Under the pieces are notes generated by a model that was given only the letters and a program-made list of their open reading frames with translations, ran no database searches and was not told the DNA's origin. A stretch of 15,556 nt of DNA from Prevotellaceae bacterium UBA1716 (lineage in GTDB: Bacteria; Bacteroidota; Bacteroidia; Bacteroidales; Bacteroidaceae), in contig DCIW01000200.1 of assembly GCA_002317225.1 (NCBI GenBank), positions 1-15,556 of the forward strand. Reading direction: 5' to 3'. Positions 7,156 to 15,556 of this stretch are shown in pieces. Each line of letters opens with the position of its first letter. Within the stretch, counting starts at the first letter, position 1. The translations under genes and the position numbers were made by a program.

Positions 7156-8970
7156 TTATTTCTTGAAAGGTAAATACCAGTTCTTTTCATCGGTAAGTGC
7201 CTTCGTAGGAGCATTGCCCTTAACCTTGTCAGCAATCCATTCGTTACCGCTCAGTCCTGCACGATTCTTGTGTTTTGCAAAACGCATAAGGTCGTACCAA
7301 CGTGAACCCTCGAATGCAAACTCCATTGCCTCTTCATCGCAGAGAAGTTCTTCGATAGCCATGATTGTATCAGCTTTCGTAGTTTGTTCGCTGCTGATTC
7401 GTGAAGCAAGTCCTGGATAGAGTGCTGTATTATAAGAGAGCTTCTTGAGTTTTGTTGCAACCTCAGTTCCGTACTGGTAAGGAGAACTACCTGGATAGTT
7501 GCCATCAGTTGTCACACCGCAACCATGCTGATGGATTGGATAAGACTTGCCTTTGAAAGTCTCCTCATTTTGTTCATTGAGGAATGTGTTTTTGAGATAA
7601 GTCTTACCTTCTTCCGAAAGCCATGTGTTGGTTGTGTCCGCAACATGTGTGCTGATTCCTTCCTTGAGGAATGAGAACGCAAGGTCAGGCATTTCCATGC
7701 GGTTGAGTGCTTCGGCAAGGTGGAGGTAGATAGTCGAGATGCGATAAAGGATGATATTGCCGCTCTGGAACTTGTTGATCCACTTGATATCCTCCTCTTC
7801 CGATGAAGTAGCACGAGATGTACGCATAATTGAAAGAGAACGCATATCCCCGTAAGGAACCGAAGTGATGTCCTTGTTTGGAAGACCGCCCATAACATCC
7901 TTATAATAGTAGTAATCAAGACTGTCAGTGAGCGAAGTGTATTCTTTCGAAGGAAGGAGTTGGATTTCCTTGTTCCAACAAGCCGAAGAAGTGAGTGCGT
8001 AGTAGTCGTAACCAAAAGCGTAAGGAACCTGTGTCACAGTGCCACGAACTCGACTTACTGACATCGGGATGTAAGTCACGATATCTGTTGTGCTGTTGTT
8101 TGCAAAGATTGAAGTGTAGTTCGAACCTGAAATAGTTCCCTTCATGTCAGAAGGACGTTGGTCCTCTTCGTTGCGAAGTTGGAATTGTGCAACAGTATTA
8201 GGTACAACCTTCTTTGCTGTAGTGAGATACGTAACATAACTGTTTGCTGCATTCTCATACTTACCGCTTTCGAGATAGAGGTCACCGAGGATGACATCAA
8301 CCGGAACAAACACACAGTAAGTGTTCATAGTTTTCGATTGCCCGAAGTTGGTTGAACCGCAAGCAATTGAAGTACCATAGTTAGGGACATCAGTACCCGA
8401 ATACTTCTCGAGTTGAGGAGCGAGAGCCGAAGTGATTTCCTCGATGCCATACTCAGGGAAATTGCTCTCATCGATATGTGAGATTGCTGTGAGCGGTTCG
8501 GTGAAGAAAGGAACCTTTCCGTAGTTGCGAACCAACTGCAGATAAGCCCATGCACGATAAGCGAGCACCGCCGCATATTCCTTGCGAGTGACATTGGTCG
8601 AACCCGTAAGAAGGGTTGTGTCACGATGAGCAAGGTAATAGTTGCAGTTGTTGATTACTCGATAATAAACGTAAGCCGAATCATACTCATTGGTCAGGTC
8701 TGCCGAGAAGTCCTTTAGTTGTCGGAGATTGTTGTCAGTATATTGAGTTGTTGCCACGAGTTCGCCTCGCATCTCACCCTGAAAGAAGTATTGGTCGGCA
8801 AGCGACTGCATAGCCTGTGCAATACCGAATGCATAAAACACAGAGTCGGTTTTCGCATTGAGCTCCGGATCGAAATTCTGTGCATTGCTGTTAGTCTCAA
8901 GCATATCCGAACAACTTGAGATTCCTATTACACTTAAAGCTGCAGTAATTAATATAAATATCTTTTTCAT
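7156..8970 (-). CDS. SusD/RagB-family outer-membrane nutrient-binding lipoprotein (604 aa)
   Basis: The product is the surface lipoprotein lid that captures ligand for the SusC channel. The start is placed at the ATG at 8970 because it opens directly on a lipoprotein signal (MKKIFILITAAL...GISSC, lipid-modified Cys20). The frame extends upstream to 9009, but that would put 13 polar residues before the signal and overlap the SusC gene. After Cys20 comes SDMLET, compatible with a Bacteroidetes surface-export signal. The N-terminal part is helical and TPR-like, with the typical SusD stretch 'YVYYRVINNCNYYL'. The C-terminal part carries the family hallmark 'EFAFEGSRWYDLMRFAKHKN' at about 551-570. 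The length is normal for the family (roughly 500-650). The gene follows susC by 19 bp, the usual pairing. Family membership is secure; the ligand is unknown because no degradative enzyme is nearby. Confidence 0.96.
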   Translation of the reverse strand: MKKIFILITAALSVIGISSCSDMLETNSNAQNFDPELNAKTDSVFYAFGIAQAMQSLADQYFFQGEMRGELVATTQYTDNNLRQLKDFSADLTNEYDSAYVYYRVINNCNYYLAHRDTTLLTGSTNVTRKEYAAVLAYRAWAYLQLVRNYGKVPFFTEPLTAISHIDESNFPEYGIEEITSALAPQLEKYSGTDVPNYGTSIACGSTNFGQSKTMNTYCVFVPVDVILGDLYLESGKYENAANSYVTYLTTAKKVVPNTVAQFQLRNEEDQRPSDMKGTISGSNYTSIFANNSTTDIVTYIPMSVSRVRGTVTQVPYAFGYDYYALTSSACWNKEIQLLPSKEYTSLTDSLDYYYYKDVMGGLPNKDITSVPYGDMRSLSIMRTSRATSSEEEDIKWINKFQSGNIILYRISTIYLHLAEALNRMEMPDLAFSFLKEGISTHVADTTNTWLSEEGKTYLKNTFLNEQNEETFKGKSYPIHQHGCGVTTDGNYPGSSPYQYGTEVATKLKKLSYNTALYPGLASRISSEQTTKADTIMAIEELLCDEEAMEFAFEGSRWYDLMRFAKHKNRAGLSGNEWIADKVKGNAPTKALTDEKNWYLPFKK

Positions 8971-8989
8971 TGTTTCTTGATATGCTAAT

Positions 8990-11900
8990 TTAGAGATTAA
9001 TCTTGACACCTACGAGGAACGAACGTCCTTGAGCGATATTGCCCGCATCGATTCCCTGATAGAGAACTGAGTTGCCGATGCTGAACTCTGGATCTGCACC
9101 GAGATAGTGGGTGAGAGTGAAGACGTTGCGAGCCTCTGCCCAAACCGACAGTCCCTGGAGCCATGATGAAGAGGCAGATACTGGGATAGAGTAATTGAGG
9201 CGTACTGTCTTGAGTCGGAGATAACTGCCGTCCTCGATCCAACGGTCGGAGAAGCGGTTGTTTCCAAGAGGATCACCATAATTCACGCGAGGGAGAGTTG
9301 CGTCCTGACCTTCGTAACGCCAATGGTTGACTTCTGCAACCTGCTGGTTGTAGAATGTAGAACCTGAGTTGAGTATCGAACGCTGATAATTGTAGATATC
9401 ATTGCCAAGACTGTATGTGAAGTCTACATTAAGGGTGATACGCTTATAGTTGAGTGCAGCAAAGATATTGCCGTAGATGTCAGGGTTTGGATCACCGATT
9501 ACAACCTTATCCTTTGCGTTGATTTCACCATCATTATTCTGATCAACGAAGTGCACATCACCAGCCTTGAAGTAGTTCTTCTGTCCTGCCTTATCTTGCA
9601 TGTAAAGGTTTGCAGTATTTGCTTCTTCTGTAGTCTTGAAGATGCCCTCAGTTTCATAACCATAGAAGAGACCTGCAGGGCTTCCAACACTTGTGAGGAT
9701 ATTGTTATCACCATAGATTGAAGATGTGTAGTCGCCATCAGGAAGAGCGGTAATCTTGTTTTTGTAATGACCGATTGTAGTACCGACTTCAAGATGCCAG
9801 TTCTTTGTTACGATAGGTTTGAAACTTGCCGAAACATCAAATCCTTCGTTACGAAGACTTCCACCATTGGTCCAATAAGTATTGATACCACCGATTGGGT
9901 TGTCGAACGCCTTGAGGGTAAGAAGATCGTTGGTGTTATGGATGAAGTAGTTGAAACCAAGCGAAATGCGGTTGTTCACGAGGTTGCTCTCGAAACCGAC
10001 ATTGAACTTCTTTGTAAGTTCCCACTTAATCTTGTCGTTACCGATATTTGTAAGTTGCGAACCGATTGCATTATAGTTGTATCTGATTGAACTATATGCG
10101 GTACGAGCAGCATAGTTTGATATTCCATCATTGCCCGAAGTGTCAAATCCAGCATTGATGCGGAGGTAGTTGATTCCACGAACCTTATTGAACCACTTCT
10201 CGTTAGTGAGCACCCAACCAGCCTGAACACTTGGGAAGAACGCCCAACCCACACCGGCAATCTTTGTTCCTGCATTAGAACCGAAACGGCTGTTTGCTTC
10301 TCCGAGGATTGATGCTGTGAGGAAATACTTGTTTTGGAAGTTGTAGTCCACATTAGCATACCACTGAAGTTGCTTCCATGCATCGTTAGCACCATCTGAA
10401 GTAGGGTAACCCGATGATGAAGAAAGCGATGGATTCTTGTCATCAGTCTGCGAAGTGTATTCGGTTGCGAGATTTGTGGCGTTGTAAGTGAAACCGTTGT
10501 ATCTGAAACCTCCAAATGCCTTAATAGTATGGCTGCCATAGATATGTTCCCAATCAATGCGAGTGTTGCTCATGATATTGTTTTCCTTTGCTTGGAACGA
10601 ACCGACCTTTGAATAGACAGTACCCAAGTCGCTGATTGTATAGGATGGAACACCATTGTATGGGCGGAAGTAACGTTGCGAATTGCGAACAAGCGAGTAA
10701 CTTATGGTTTCGCTTACTTTCAGGCTGTTATTTATCTTCCATTCTGGAGCAAGAACCACGTTGAAAATAGTATTTTCAGCCTTATTCTTGTTGTCACCCT
10801 TTCCATATTTGAGGATAGCTACTGGGTTTGCAAGCGACTGTGCATTACCAAGTCCTTTCTGAACATTATTAAGTTGTGAATAAATGTCGTCAGCACCAGA
10901 AAGGATGTTGGAGTAAGACTTGATTATCGAATTGTACTCGTAAGGTGCCACGATAGGCGACTTGATGAGCGAGAGGAATGTAGGCGATGTGATTGTTCCC
11001 TGTGAGAGATCGGAAGGGATTGCTGTGTCAAACACATTGCTGTTGGTGCGTGAAATAGAAAGGTCGAAACGGGTCTTCACGTTTTTGAACACTTCAATAT
11101 CAGTGTTGAATCGGATGTTCATGCGGTCAAAATCACTTTCCTTACCTGTGTTCTGAGCCTTCATATAACCGAGCGAAAGGTTATACATACCCACAGCATC
11201 ACCACCCTGTACATTGATGTTATAGTTTTGAGTGAGAGCGTTTCGGTATGCAGTCTTCGACCAATCGGTATCGTTATGGTATGTGTTATAATAATAACCA
11301 TTAGGATCATCATTCAGGAAGTTGAATGAAATGCTCTTTCCATAATCCTGAAGAGCCGACATCGAACCGAGCATCTCAGTTGCGTAAGTGCGGTACTGAG
11401 CAGCATTCATCATGTTTGGAAGTGAAGGAACGAGTTGGTAGCCCATATAAACATCAGCATCGATACGAGTAGCCATTGAGTGACCACGCTTTGTGTTGAT
11501 GAGGATAACACCGTTGCCTCCACGAGCTCCATAGAGAGCAGTCGCATTCTTCAGCACCTCAACACTCTCAATGTCAGATGGAGCGAGGTTGCCGAGCATA
11601 TTCATAAATTGCCCATCATGAAGCGAAGTTCGGTCGAGCATCATATCCTGTTCGATACCATCTATAACGATAAGAGGCTGTGCATTAGCGTTGAGCGAGT
11701 TAAGACCGCGAATGAACATAGCAGCACCATTCTCAGTGGCTCCTGAACGAGTGATTGCACGTACATCTCCTTGAAGGTTGTTTGTGATATCATAATCGAC
11801 AGTTGTGCTGTGCGAGTCGATAGCAGACTTCTTTGTAGCGGTGATATGAGTTGCGTCATCATACATCTTAGCGTAGTTGTCGCTTATCATCTTGATGCGG

Positions 11901-12265
11901 ATAATGCTCTCTTTGTCATCTACATTGATACCTACCTGCTGACTGAGATACTGTGGTGTGGAAACGTAAAGTGCAGTTGCAAACTTAGGCACCTTTATTT
12001 CGAAATCACCGTTCTCATCAGTCATGGCCGTGTAACGCTTGTTGCCGAGAGCATGAACCTCAACACCTGCAAGCGGAGCCTTGGTTCCGAGGTCGATAAC
12101 ATTACCGCGGAGAGTGACAGTAGGATATTTTTTCACATTTTCAATCTTGCGAGGAGCAGCCTCCTCAACTTCCTGTGCAATGGCTGTTGGAGCAGAAAGA
12201 ACCATAAAAGCACAGACTGTGAGGCGGAAACCGCCGTTTTGTATAATGTCAAATATTCTTTTCAT
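8990..12265 (-). CDS. SusC/RagA-family TonB-dependent outer-membrane transporter (1091 aa)
   Basis: The product is the beta-barrel that imports SusD-captured ligand, energised by TonB-ExbBD. A signal peptide covers about 1-30 (ending TAIAQ). Residues about 48-126 form a carboxypeptidase-regulatory-like beta domain ('TVTLRGNVIDLGTKAPLAGV ... TDENGDFEIKVP'). The plug follows, with 'MFIRGLNS', 'PLIVIDGIEQD' near 197-207 and the signature 'DIESVEVLKNATALYGARGG' at 231-250 continuing to NGVILINTKRG. The rest is the barrel, ending in the membrane-insertion-type sequence 'GRSFLVGVKINL'. An EF-hand-like calcium loop, DQNNDGEINAKD, sits at 908-919, common in this family. The usual DEVVVVGYG-type TonB box is not recognisable between the regulatory-like domain and the plug. 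The gene starts 21 bp after the FAS1 lipoprotein and is followed 19 bp later by susD, so translation and expression are probably linked. Confidence 0.97.
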   Translation of the reverse strand: MKRIFDIIQNGGFRLTVCAFMVLSAPTAIAQEVEEAAPRKIENVKKYPTVTLRGNVIDLGTKAPLAGVEVHALGNKRYTAMTDENGDFEIKVPKFATALYVSTPQYLSQQVGINVDDKESIIRIKMISDNYAKMYDDATHITATKKSAIDSHSTTVDYDITNNLQGDVRAITRSGATENGAAMFIRGLNSLNANAQPLIVIDGIEQDMMLDRTSLHDGQFMNMLGNLAPSDIESVEVLKNATALYGARGGNGVILINTKRGHSMATRIDADVYMGYQLVPSLPNMMNAAQYRTYATEMLGSMSALQDYGKSISFNFLNDDPNGYYYNTYHNDTDWSKTAYRNALTQNYNINVQGGDAVGMYNLSLGYMKAQNTGKESDFDRMNIRFNTDIEVFKNVKTRFDLSISRTNSNVFDTAIPSDLSQGTITSPTFLSLIKSPIVAPYEYNSIIKSYSNILSGADDIYSQLNNVQKGLGNAQSLANPVAILKYGKGDNKNKAENTIFNVVLAPEWKINNSLKVSETISYSLVRNSQRYFRPYNGVPSYTISDLGTVYSKVGSFQAKENNIMSNTRIDWEHIYGSHTIKAFGGFRYNGFTYNATNLATEYTSQTDDKNPSLSSSSGYPTSDGANDAWKQLQWYANVDYNFQNKYFLTASILGEANSRFGSNAGTKIAGVGWAFFPSVQAGWVLTNEKWFNKVRGINYLRINAGFDTSGNDGISNYAARTAYSSIRYNYNAIGSQLTNIGNDKIKWELTKKFNVGFESNLVNNRISLGFNYFIHNTNDLLTLKAFDNPIGGINTYWTNGGSLRNEGFDVSASFKPIVTKNWHLEVGTTIGHYKNKITALPDGDYTSSIYGDNNILTSVGSPAGLFYGYETEGIFKTTEEANTANLYMQDKAGQKNYFKAGDVHFVDQNNDGEINAKDKVVIGDPNPDIYGNIFAALNYKRITLNVDFTYSLGNDIYNYQRSILNSGSTFYNQQVAEVNHWRYEGQDATLPRVNYGDPLGNNRFSDRWIEDGSYLRLKTVRLNYSIPVSASSSWLQGLSVWAEARNVFTLTHYLGADPEFSIGNSVLYQGIDAGNIAQGRSFLVGVKINL

Positions 12266-12286
12266 ATTCTAATGCTTTTATTTGGT

Positions 12287-14074
12287 TTATTCTTCTTCTT
12301 TCTTAAGGAACTCATCGTACTCCACTGGACGAAGAATGATAGAACAGATACGGATAGTGCGGTCGAAAGCATTGGTGTGACCCTTCGATGCAAGTGTAGA
12401 GAATGTCGATGGCATTGTCACTTTGATGTTAGGGTAGTAAGCACCGAGACCTGCATAACAACGTGGGAAGGTGAACTTTCCGAGGAAGAGTGTGTCGACC
12501 TTTGTTGTGTCGTTGAAGAAGTCAGTTTCTGCAATCGCAGTCTTCACTTCCTTGCCCGATGTGTTGTAAGTTATGATTTGCGAACCCTTTACATAGTTGG
12601 CATTTGTAAACTTATAATCCACAAGTTTCGAACCGTTGTAATAGTTGAGTGTGAAGTTCAACCAGTTTGGTTTCACAACAGTAATGGTATCCTCGATGTC
12701 AACATTTGCAGGAGGAATAACGCAATACACGTTGTAAGCACCCGAAAGCACATTTGGAAGATAGTAGTCAACCTCAGGTTTTGAGAAACCAGAAGAAGGG
12801 GTAACCTCGATGAACGAGAGTTTTGCATCGCCCTTGAGAGTTACCATAGACTCGTTAGGGTAATTTACGCGAACATTCTTCTTTGTACCTGTGAGGTAAC
12901 GACAAGCATTCGTACCGGCATAAGTGAGTTCTGGATTATAGCTTTCCCAAGGATAGAATGCTAGACTGTCAACTACTAACGCACGACCGTTCGAGAGTTT
13001 TACTGATTGCTTCACGATATCCTTTCCAAAGATGTCACCAGGATTAGAGTAGGCAGAACGGATGGTCGATACTACAGTATCTTCAGGAGCACCTTCTCCA
13101 TTATATATATAAGGTGTACCATCGAAGTAACGAGCGTTGTACTTGTTGTTATGACTATATACAAGGTCCTTCACGATGTAGAGGCGAACGAGCGAGTCCT
13201 TCAGATAGTCAAGGTCCTGGTTAGGAGCGGTGAGGGTAGTGTAAGTTGTACTCGTTGCATTCTCCACATCCTGAGCTTGCGTGTTGTTTGCATAGTTATA
13301 GAGACTTGCAATCTTGTCGTATGTTGCCTGATAAGCCTTATCTGTTGGGAGGATCATCGTATAGAGCGAATCCTCCGAATCAAGTTTAGCACGAATGGTG
13401 TTCGAAATGTAGTTGTATGTCACCATCACCGAGTCGATGTAAGTCTTCTTTCCATTTACGAGTGGACCTTCCACCGAACTGTTCTCGTCAAGGTAAGTGA
13501 GTTCGTACTTCTTGAAGTAGTTTGCTATGTCATCCACTCCATCAACCATCCATATATTCTGGTATGCATTTGGAAGGAATGGCGAATTGCTTGCAAGCAC
13601 ATGGAGAATACCATTGCTGTTTGGCAAGTTCTTCTCTGTGAGAGCAACATCATTGAAGGTATAATTGCTGCCTGCTCCCTTGAATGTGTACGACTTGTTG
13701 TTGAGCGTGTGGATACGAACAGAATCTGTGCCTTGAGCCTGGTGGCTGTATTCTGCGATATGGTTATAAACAAACTGCTCGAGCATTGCCTTATCGCCCA
13801 ACTGAAGCACAGAATCTGCATTATAAGTGCCATTTGTAGGAGCCCACACCGTGTAGTATCTGTTGGCATTGAGGTTTTCCTTCAAGCCCGACTTCTCAAC
13901 TATCTTCGCGAAGTCTGAGAGTTGCGAATTGCCGGAGATATTCTCCCACAATGTCTTCTCAGCCGAAGCGTTGATATCGGACTGGACTGTATTCCAGTCG
14001 TTCCAGTCTGAGCAGGAACTAGTAGCGACCAATGCTCCCGCCACCATCATTATTCCTATATATCTATTTTTCAT
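12287..14074 (-). CDS. Fasciclin (FAS1) domain surface lipoprotein (595 aa)
   Basis: The start at 14074 opens on a lipoprotein signal (MKNRYIGIMMVAGALVATSSC, Cys21) followed by SDWND, an acidic run consistent with surface export. Residues about 38-170 are a recognisable FAS1 domain: 'TLWENISGNSQLSDFAKIVE', 'YYTVWAPTNGTY', 'FVYNHI', then 'NGILHVLASNSPF' near 154-166. A second, more divergent FAS1-like domain covers about 178-372 ('SLYTMILPTDKAYQ', 'LVRLYIVKDLVY', 'LSNGRALVVDSLAF'). Residues about 375-595 form a beta-rich module with 'LFLGKFTFPRCYAGLGAYYP' and 'RTIRICSIILRPVEYD', probably a binding sandwich. FAS1 domains mediate adhesion or ligand binding in many organisms, and such proteins are often found beside SusCD pairs in Bacteroidetes. 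The gene lies 21 bp before susC, so it is probably an accessory surface-binding protein of the transporter. Confidence 0.9.
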   Translation of the reverse strand: MKNRYIGIMMVAGALVATSSCSDWNDWNTVQSDINASAEKTLWENISGNSQLSDFAKIVEKSGLKENLNANRYYTVWAPTNGTYNADSVLQLGDKAMLEQFVYNHIAEYSHQAQGTDSVRIHTLNNKSYTFKGAGSNYTFNDVALTEKNLPNSNGILHVLASNSPFLPNAYQNIWMVDGVDDIANYFKKYELTYLDENSSVEGPLVNGKKTYIDSVMVTYNYISNTIRAKLDSEDSLYTMILPTDKAYQATYDKIASLYNYANNTQAQDVENATSTTYTTLTAPNQDLDYLKDSLVRLYIVKDLVYSHNNKYNARYFDGTPYIYNGEGAPEDTVVSTIRSAYSNPGDIFGKDIVKQSVKLSNGRALVVDSLAFYPWESYNPELTYAGTNACRYLTGTKKNVRVNYPNESMVTLKGDAKLSFIEVTPSSGFSKPEVDYYLPNVLSGAYNVYCVIPPANVDIEDTITVVKPNWLNFTLNYYNGSKLVDYKFTNANYVKGSQIITYNTSGKEVKTAIAETDFFNDTTKVDTLFLGKFTFPRCYAGLGAYYPNIKVTMPSTFSTLASKGHTNAFDRTIRICSIILRPVEYDEFLKKEEE

Positions 14075-14075
14075 T

Positions 14076-14123
14076 TTAATTACGAGTTACGATTATCAAT
14101 TATCAATTACGAATCACCAATTA
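14076..14123. repeat. Degenerate heptamer tandem repeat between the two FAS1 genes
   Basis: Read on the plus strand the region breaks into seven units: TTAATTA, CGAGTTA, CGATTA (one base short), TCAATTA, TCAATTA, CGAATCA, CCAATTA. Two adjacent units are identical and the rest vary at the first positions. It fills most of the 81-bp gap just upstream of the ATG at 14074. Similar TCAATTA/CGAATTA arrays occur between genes in Bacteroidales (from memory). No TAnnTTTG promoter element is present in the gap, so read-through from the upstream FAS1 gene is the simpler expectation. Confidence 0.6.
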
Positions 14124-14155
14124 AGGTCAATCACTAACTTTTAATTTTTAATTGA

Positions 14156-15556
14156 TTAATACCAATCTTCCTGATAAGCATCATTATTTATCACATCAAC
14201 TGGTACGAGTTCGATGAAGTCGAGCTGCCACTTGAGTTCAGAGTCATCACTGATCATGTTCTTGAAACGGAACCAGTAGTCCTCGCTCTGCTTAAACTGC
14301 TGAGTTGTGAGAATCTTACGCAGAGTGACAGTACCATCAGTGCGGCAGTTGCCCACTCCTGTAGTCGCTTCAGCATAACCATCAGGGTGACCGCGGAACG
14401 ACCAAGGGGCACGCATATATCCACGATTGCGGAGTGCCTTGTCTGATGCAATACCGAGGTCATCCTCTTCGCCTGCATCAGTCCAACCGATACGCTCATC
14501 ATTAGCATGGACACGAACATCGAGAGGAAGACCGAGCACCTGCATCTCTTGTACGTTTGTACTTGTGCCGAGATAGAACTGCATGAAACCACCATGGTCC
14601 ATAGGAGAATAGAAGAGTCGGAGTTCGTAAGTGCCTGTTGGAACATGTGGGAACTTGATTGCTACATCATACTGACCCCATCCCTGGAATGCATCAGCCT
14701 GATATGCACGAAAGTCGCCTTTCACGTTGTAACGAACCTTTGTGTCCTCACCGTTATAGCAATATACATTATCAAAATAGTTTACTGGGAAAGCGATACG
14801 AGCACCCGAACCGCCTGCATTCATTGCAGAAACCTCAGCCATTGTGTTGTAACGGAAACCGTTGTTGATAAACTCTACAAGGAATGTTGTAGCATCGAAA
14901 CGCATACGCTCATGAAGCACACCATTAGGTACGTTACGGTCATAAAGGAGTATGCCTGCAAGCGGATGGATATAACCGTTGTATGCGGCCTTGTTGTATG
15001 CTGGATCATTAGCATCGCGACTTGCATTCATAATGCGGATACCAGCCTTTTGCAATGGGTGCATTGCTTCCGAACCGTAAGTGCCCACCTCATCAGTAAG
15101 AGTGTTGTTGAGTTTCCAACGGTTGATATAAAGGGTGGTTGATGCATTTGGTTCCCAAATCTTGATAAGAGTGTTAGGGAGCATTGTCTCGTAGTAGTCG
15201 TAAGCCTCTGCCTTGATGATATCAGCGTTGTAGTTCCACTTGTTGTTCGAACGTTTCTCAAATACAAGTTGGTCCTTCGACATTGCTGCATAAAGGATGT
15301 GGTATGCTACAAACATATTCAAACAGTTGAATCGGTTGGTATAGTCATCACCAGTACTTACAGTTGCACCTTTCTCATTTATATAAGAGTACCATTCAGC
15401 AGCATCCTGATATTGCTTGTTTGCATATTGGACAAGTTGTTCGAAAGTCTCAATACCACTCTTTTTAAGGACTTCATCCGACTCAGCAAAGATAGTGTAA
15501 CCCACCTTACAAGTTGTAGGAGAGTAGAGCACACTTCCGTTTGTGTCGGTCTTATC
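14156..15556 (-). CDS. Fasciclin (FAS1) domain protein, 5' end outside window (466 aa seen)
   Basis: The frame is open to the window edge. The GTG at 15532 is an internal valine rather than the start, because eight more sense codons precede it and the homologous FAS1 core is already under way. The visible part begins inside a FAS1 domain ('VGYTIFAESDEVLKKSGIET') and continues with the FAS1-family features 'YYETMLPNTLIKIW', 'GYIHPLAGILLYD' near 194-206 and 'VLHERMRFDATTFLVEF'. Residues about 258-466 form a beta-rich C-terminal module ('YDVAIKFPHVPTGTYELRLF', 'WQLDFIELVPVDV'), probably a jelly-roll binding domain. The missing N-terminus probably carries a lipoprotein signal and the first part of FAS1, as in the next gene. 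The gene leads into the second FAS1 gene after 81 bp and is probably in the same operon as susCD. A role in surface ligand binding is inferred. Confidence 0.87.
   Translation of the reverse strand, partial: DKTDTNGSVLYSPTTCKVGYTIFAESDEVLKKSGIETFEQLVQYANKQYQDAAEWYSYINEKGATVSTGDDYTNRFNCLNMFVAYHILYAAMSKDQLVFEKRSNNKWNYNADIIKAEAYDYYETMLPNTLIKIWEPNASTTLYINRWKLNNTLTDEVGTYGSEAMHPLQKAGIRIMNASRDANDPAYNKAAYNGYIHPLAGILLYDRNVPNGVLHERMRFDATTFLVEFINNGFRYNTMAEVSAMNAGGSGARIAFPVNYFDNVYCYNGEDTKVRYNVKGDFRAYQADAFQGWGQYDVAIKFPHVPTGTYELRLFYSPMDHGGFMQFYLGTSTNVQEMQVLGLPLDVRVHANDERIGWTDAGEEDDLGIASDKALRNRGYMRAPWSFRGHPDGYAEATTGVGNCRTDGTVTLRKILTTQQFKQSEDYWFRFKNMISDDSELKWQLDFIELVPVDVINNDAYQEDWY

Noticed and set aside
8971..9009. 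13-residue upstream extension of SusD overlapping the SusC end
   Set aside because: It places polar residues ahead of a complete lipoprotein signal; the ATG at 8970 gives a standard signal with Cys20.
11771..12784. 337-codon plus-strand open frame across the FAS1/SusC junction
   Set aside because: It is antisense to two well-supported genes, rich in Cys, Val and His as expected of a reverse-frame shadow, with no signal, motif or promoter.
13007..13918. 303-codon plus-strand open frame antisense to the FAS1 lipoprotein gene
   Set aside because: The composition is that of a shadow frame (many Cys, Val and Ile), and the minus strand carries clear FAS1 motifs here.
14507..15142. 211-codon plus-strand open frame antisense to the first FAS1 gene
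   Set aside because: It lies wholly inside a recognisable FAS1/beta-domain gene and has no domain features of its own.
15530..15532. GTG as start codon of the first FAS1 gene
   Set aside because: The frame continues upstream through eight sense codons to the window edge, and a start here would truncate a FAS1 domain, so it is read as an internal Val.

Overview
The window looks like a Bacteroidales genome, most likely Prevotella or a close relative. Four things point there: an adjacent SusC/SusD outer-membrane pair; a Bacteroidetes-type -7 promoter element (TATATTTG) with no Shine-Dalgarno sequences ahead of the starts; a short C-terminal tail of the 'GVYSLTGQKV ... GLSKGIYIMNGKKYFVK' kind common on secreted Prevotella proteins; and heptameric AT-rich intergenic repeats. 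These are family-level inferences made by eye, with no database search.

All six genes lie on the minus strand, so transcription runs from high to low coordinates. (1) 15556-14156: a fasciclin (FAS1)-type surface protein, 5' end outside the window. (2) 14074-12287: a second FAS1 protein, a lipoprotein of 595 aa. (3) 12265-8990: a SusC/RagA TonB-dependent transporter, 1091 aa. (4) 8970-7156: its SusD/RagB lipoprotein partner, 604 aa. (5) 6974-4110: a 954-aa secreted multidomain protein with the C-terminal tail. (6) 4079-1 and beyond: a very large secreted protein, at least 1359 aa, whose 3' end is outside the window. Gene 6 is open from its ATG to the window edge, so a search that requires both start and stop misses it and leaves 4 kb looking empty.

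Genes 1-4 are separated by only 81, 21 and 19 bp and look like one operon. The likely product is an outer-membrane uptake machine: a SusC barrel, a SusD lid and two FAS1 surface-binding proteins. No glycoside hydrolase, polysaccharide lyase, sulfatase, peptidase or regulator is visible, so the substrate cannot be named. Between genes 4 and 5 is a 181-bp gap with a 20-bp stem-loop that pairs fully only in minus-strand RNA, then a promoter-like TATATTTG and a small dyad. Genes 5 and 6, 30 bp apart, look like a second unit with its own promoter. Both encode exported proteins built from beta-sandwich, helical and MucBP-like modules without a recognisable catalytic domain, most simply read as surface adhesins or matrix/glycan-binding proteins.

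There are no tRNA or rRNA genes, CRISPR arrays, insertion sequences or convincing plus-strand genes. The long plus-strand open frames are antisense shadows.
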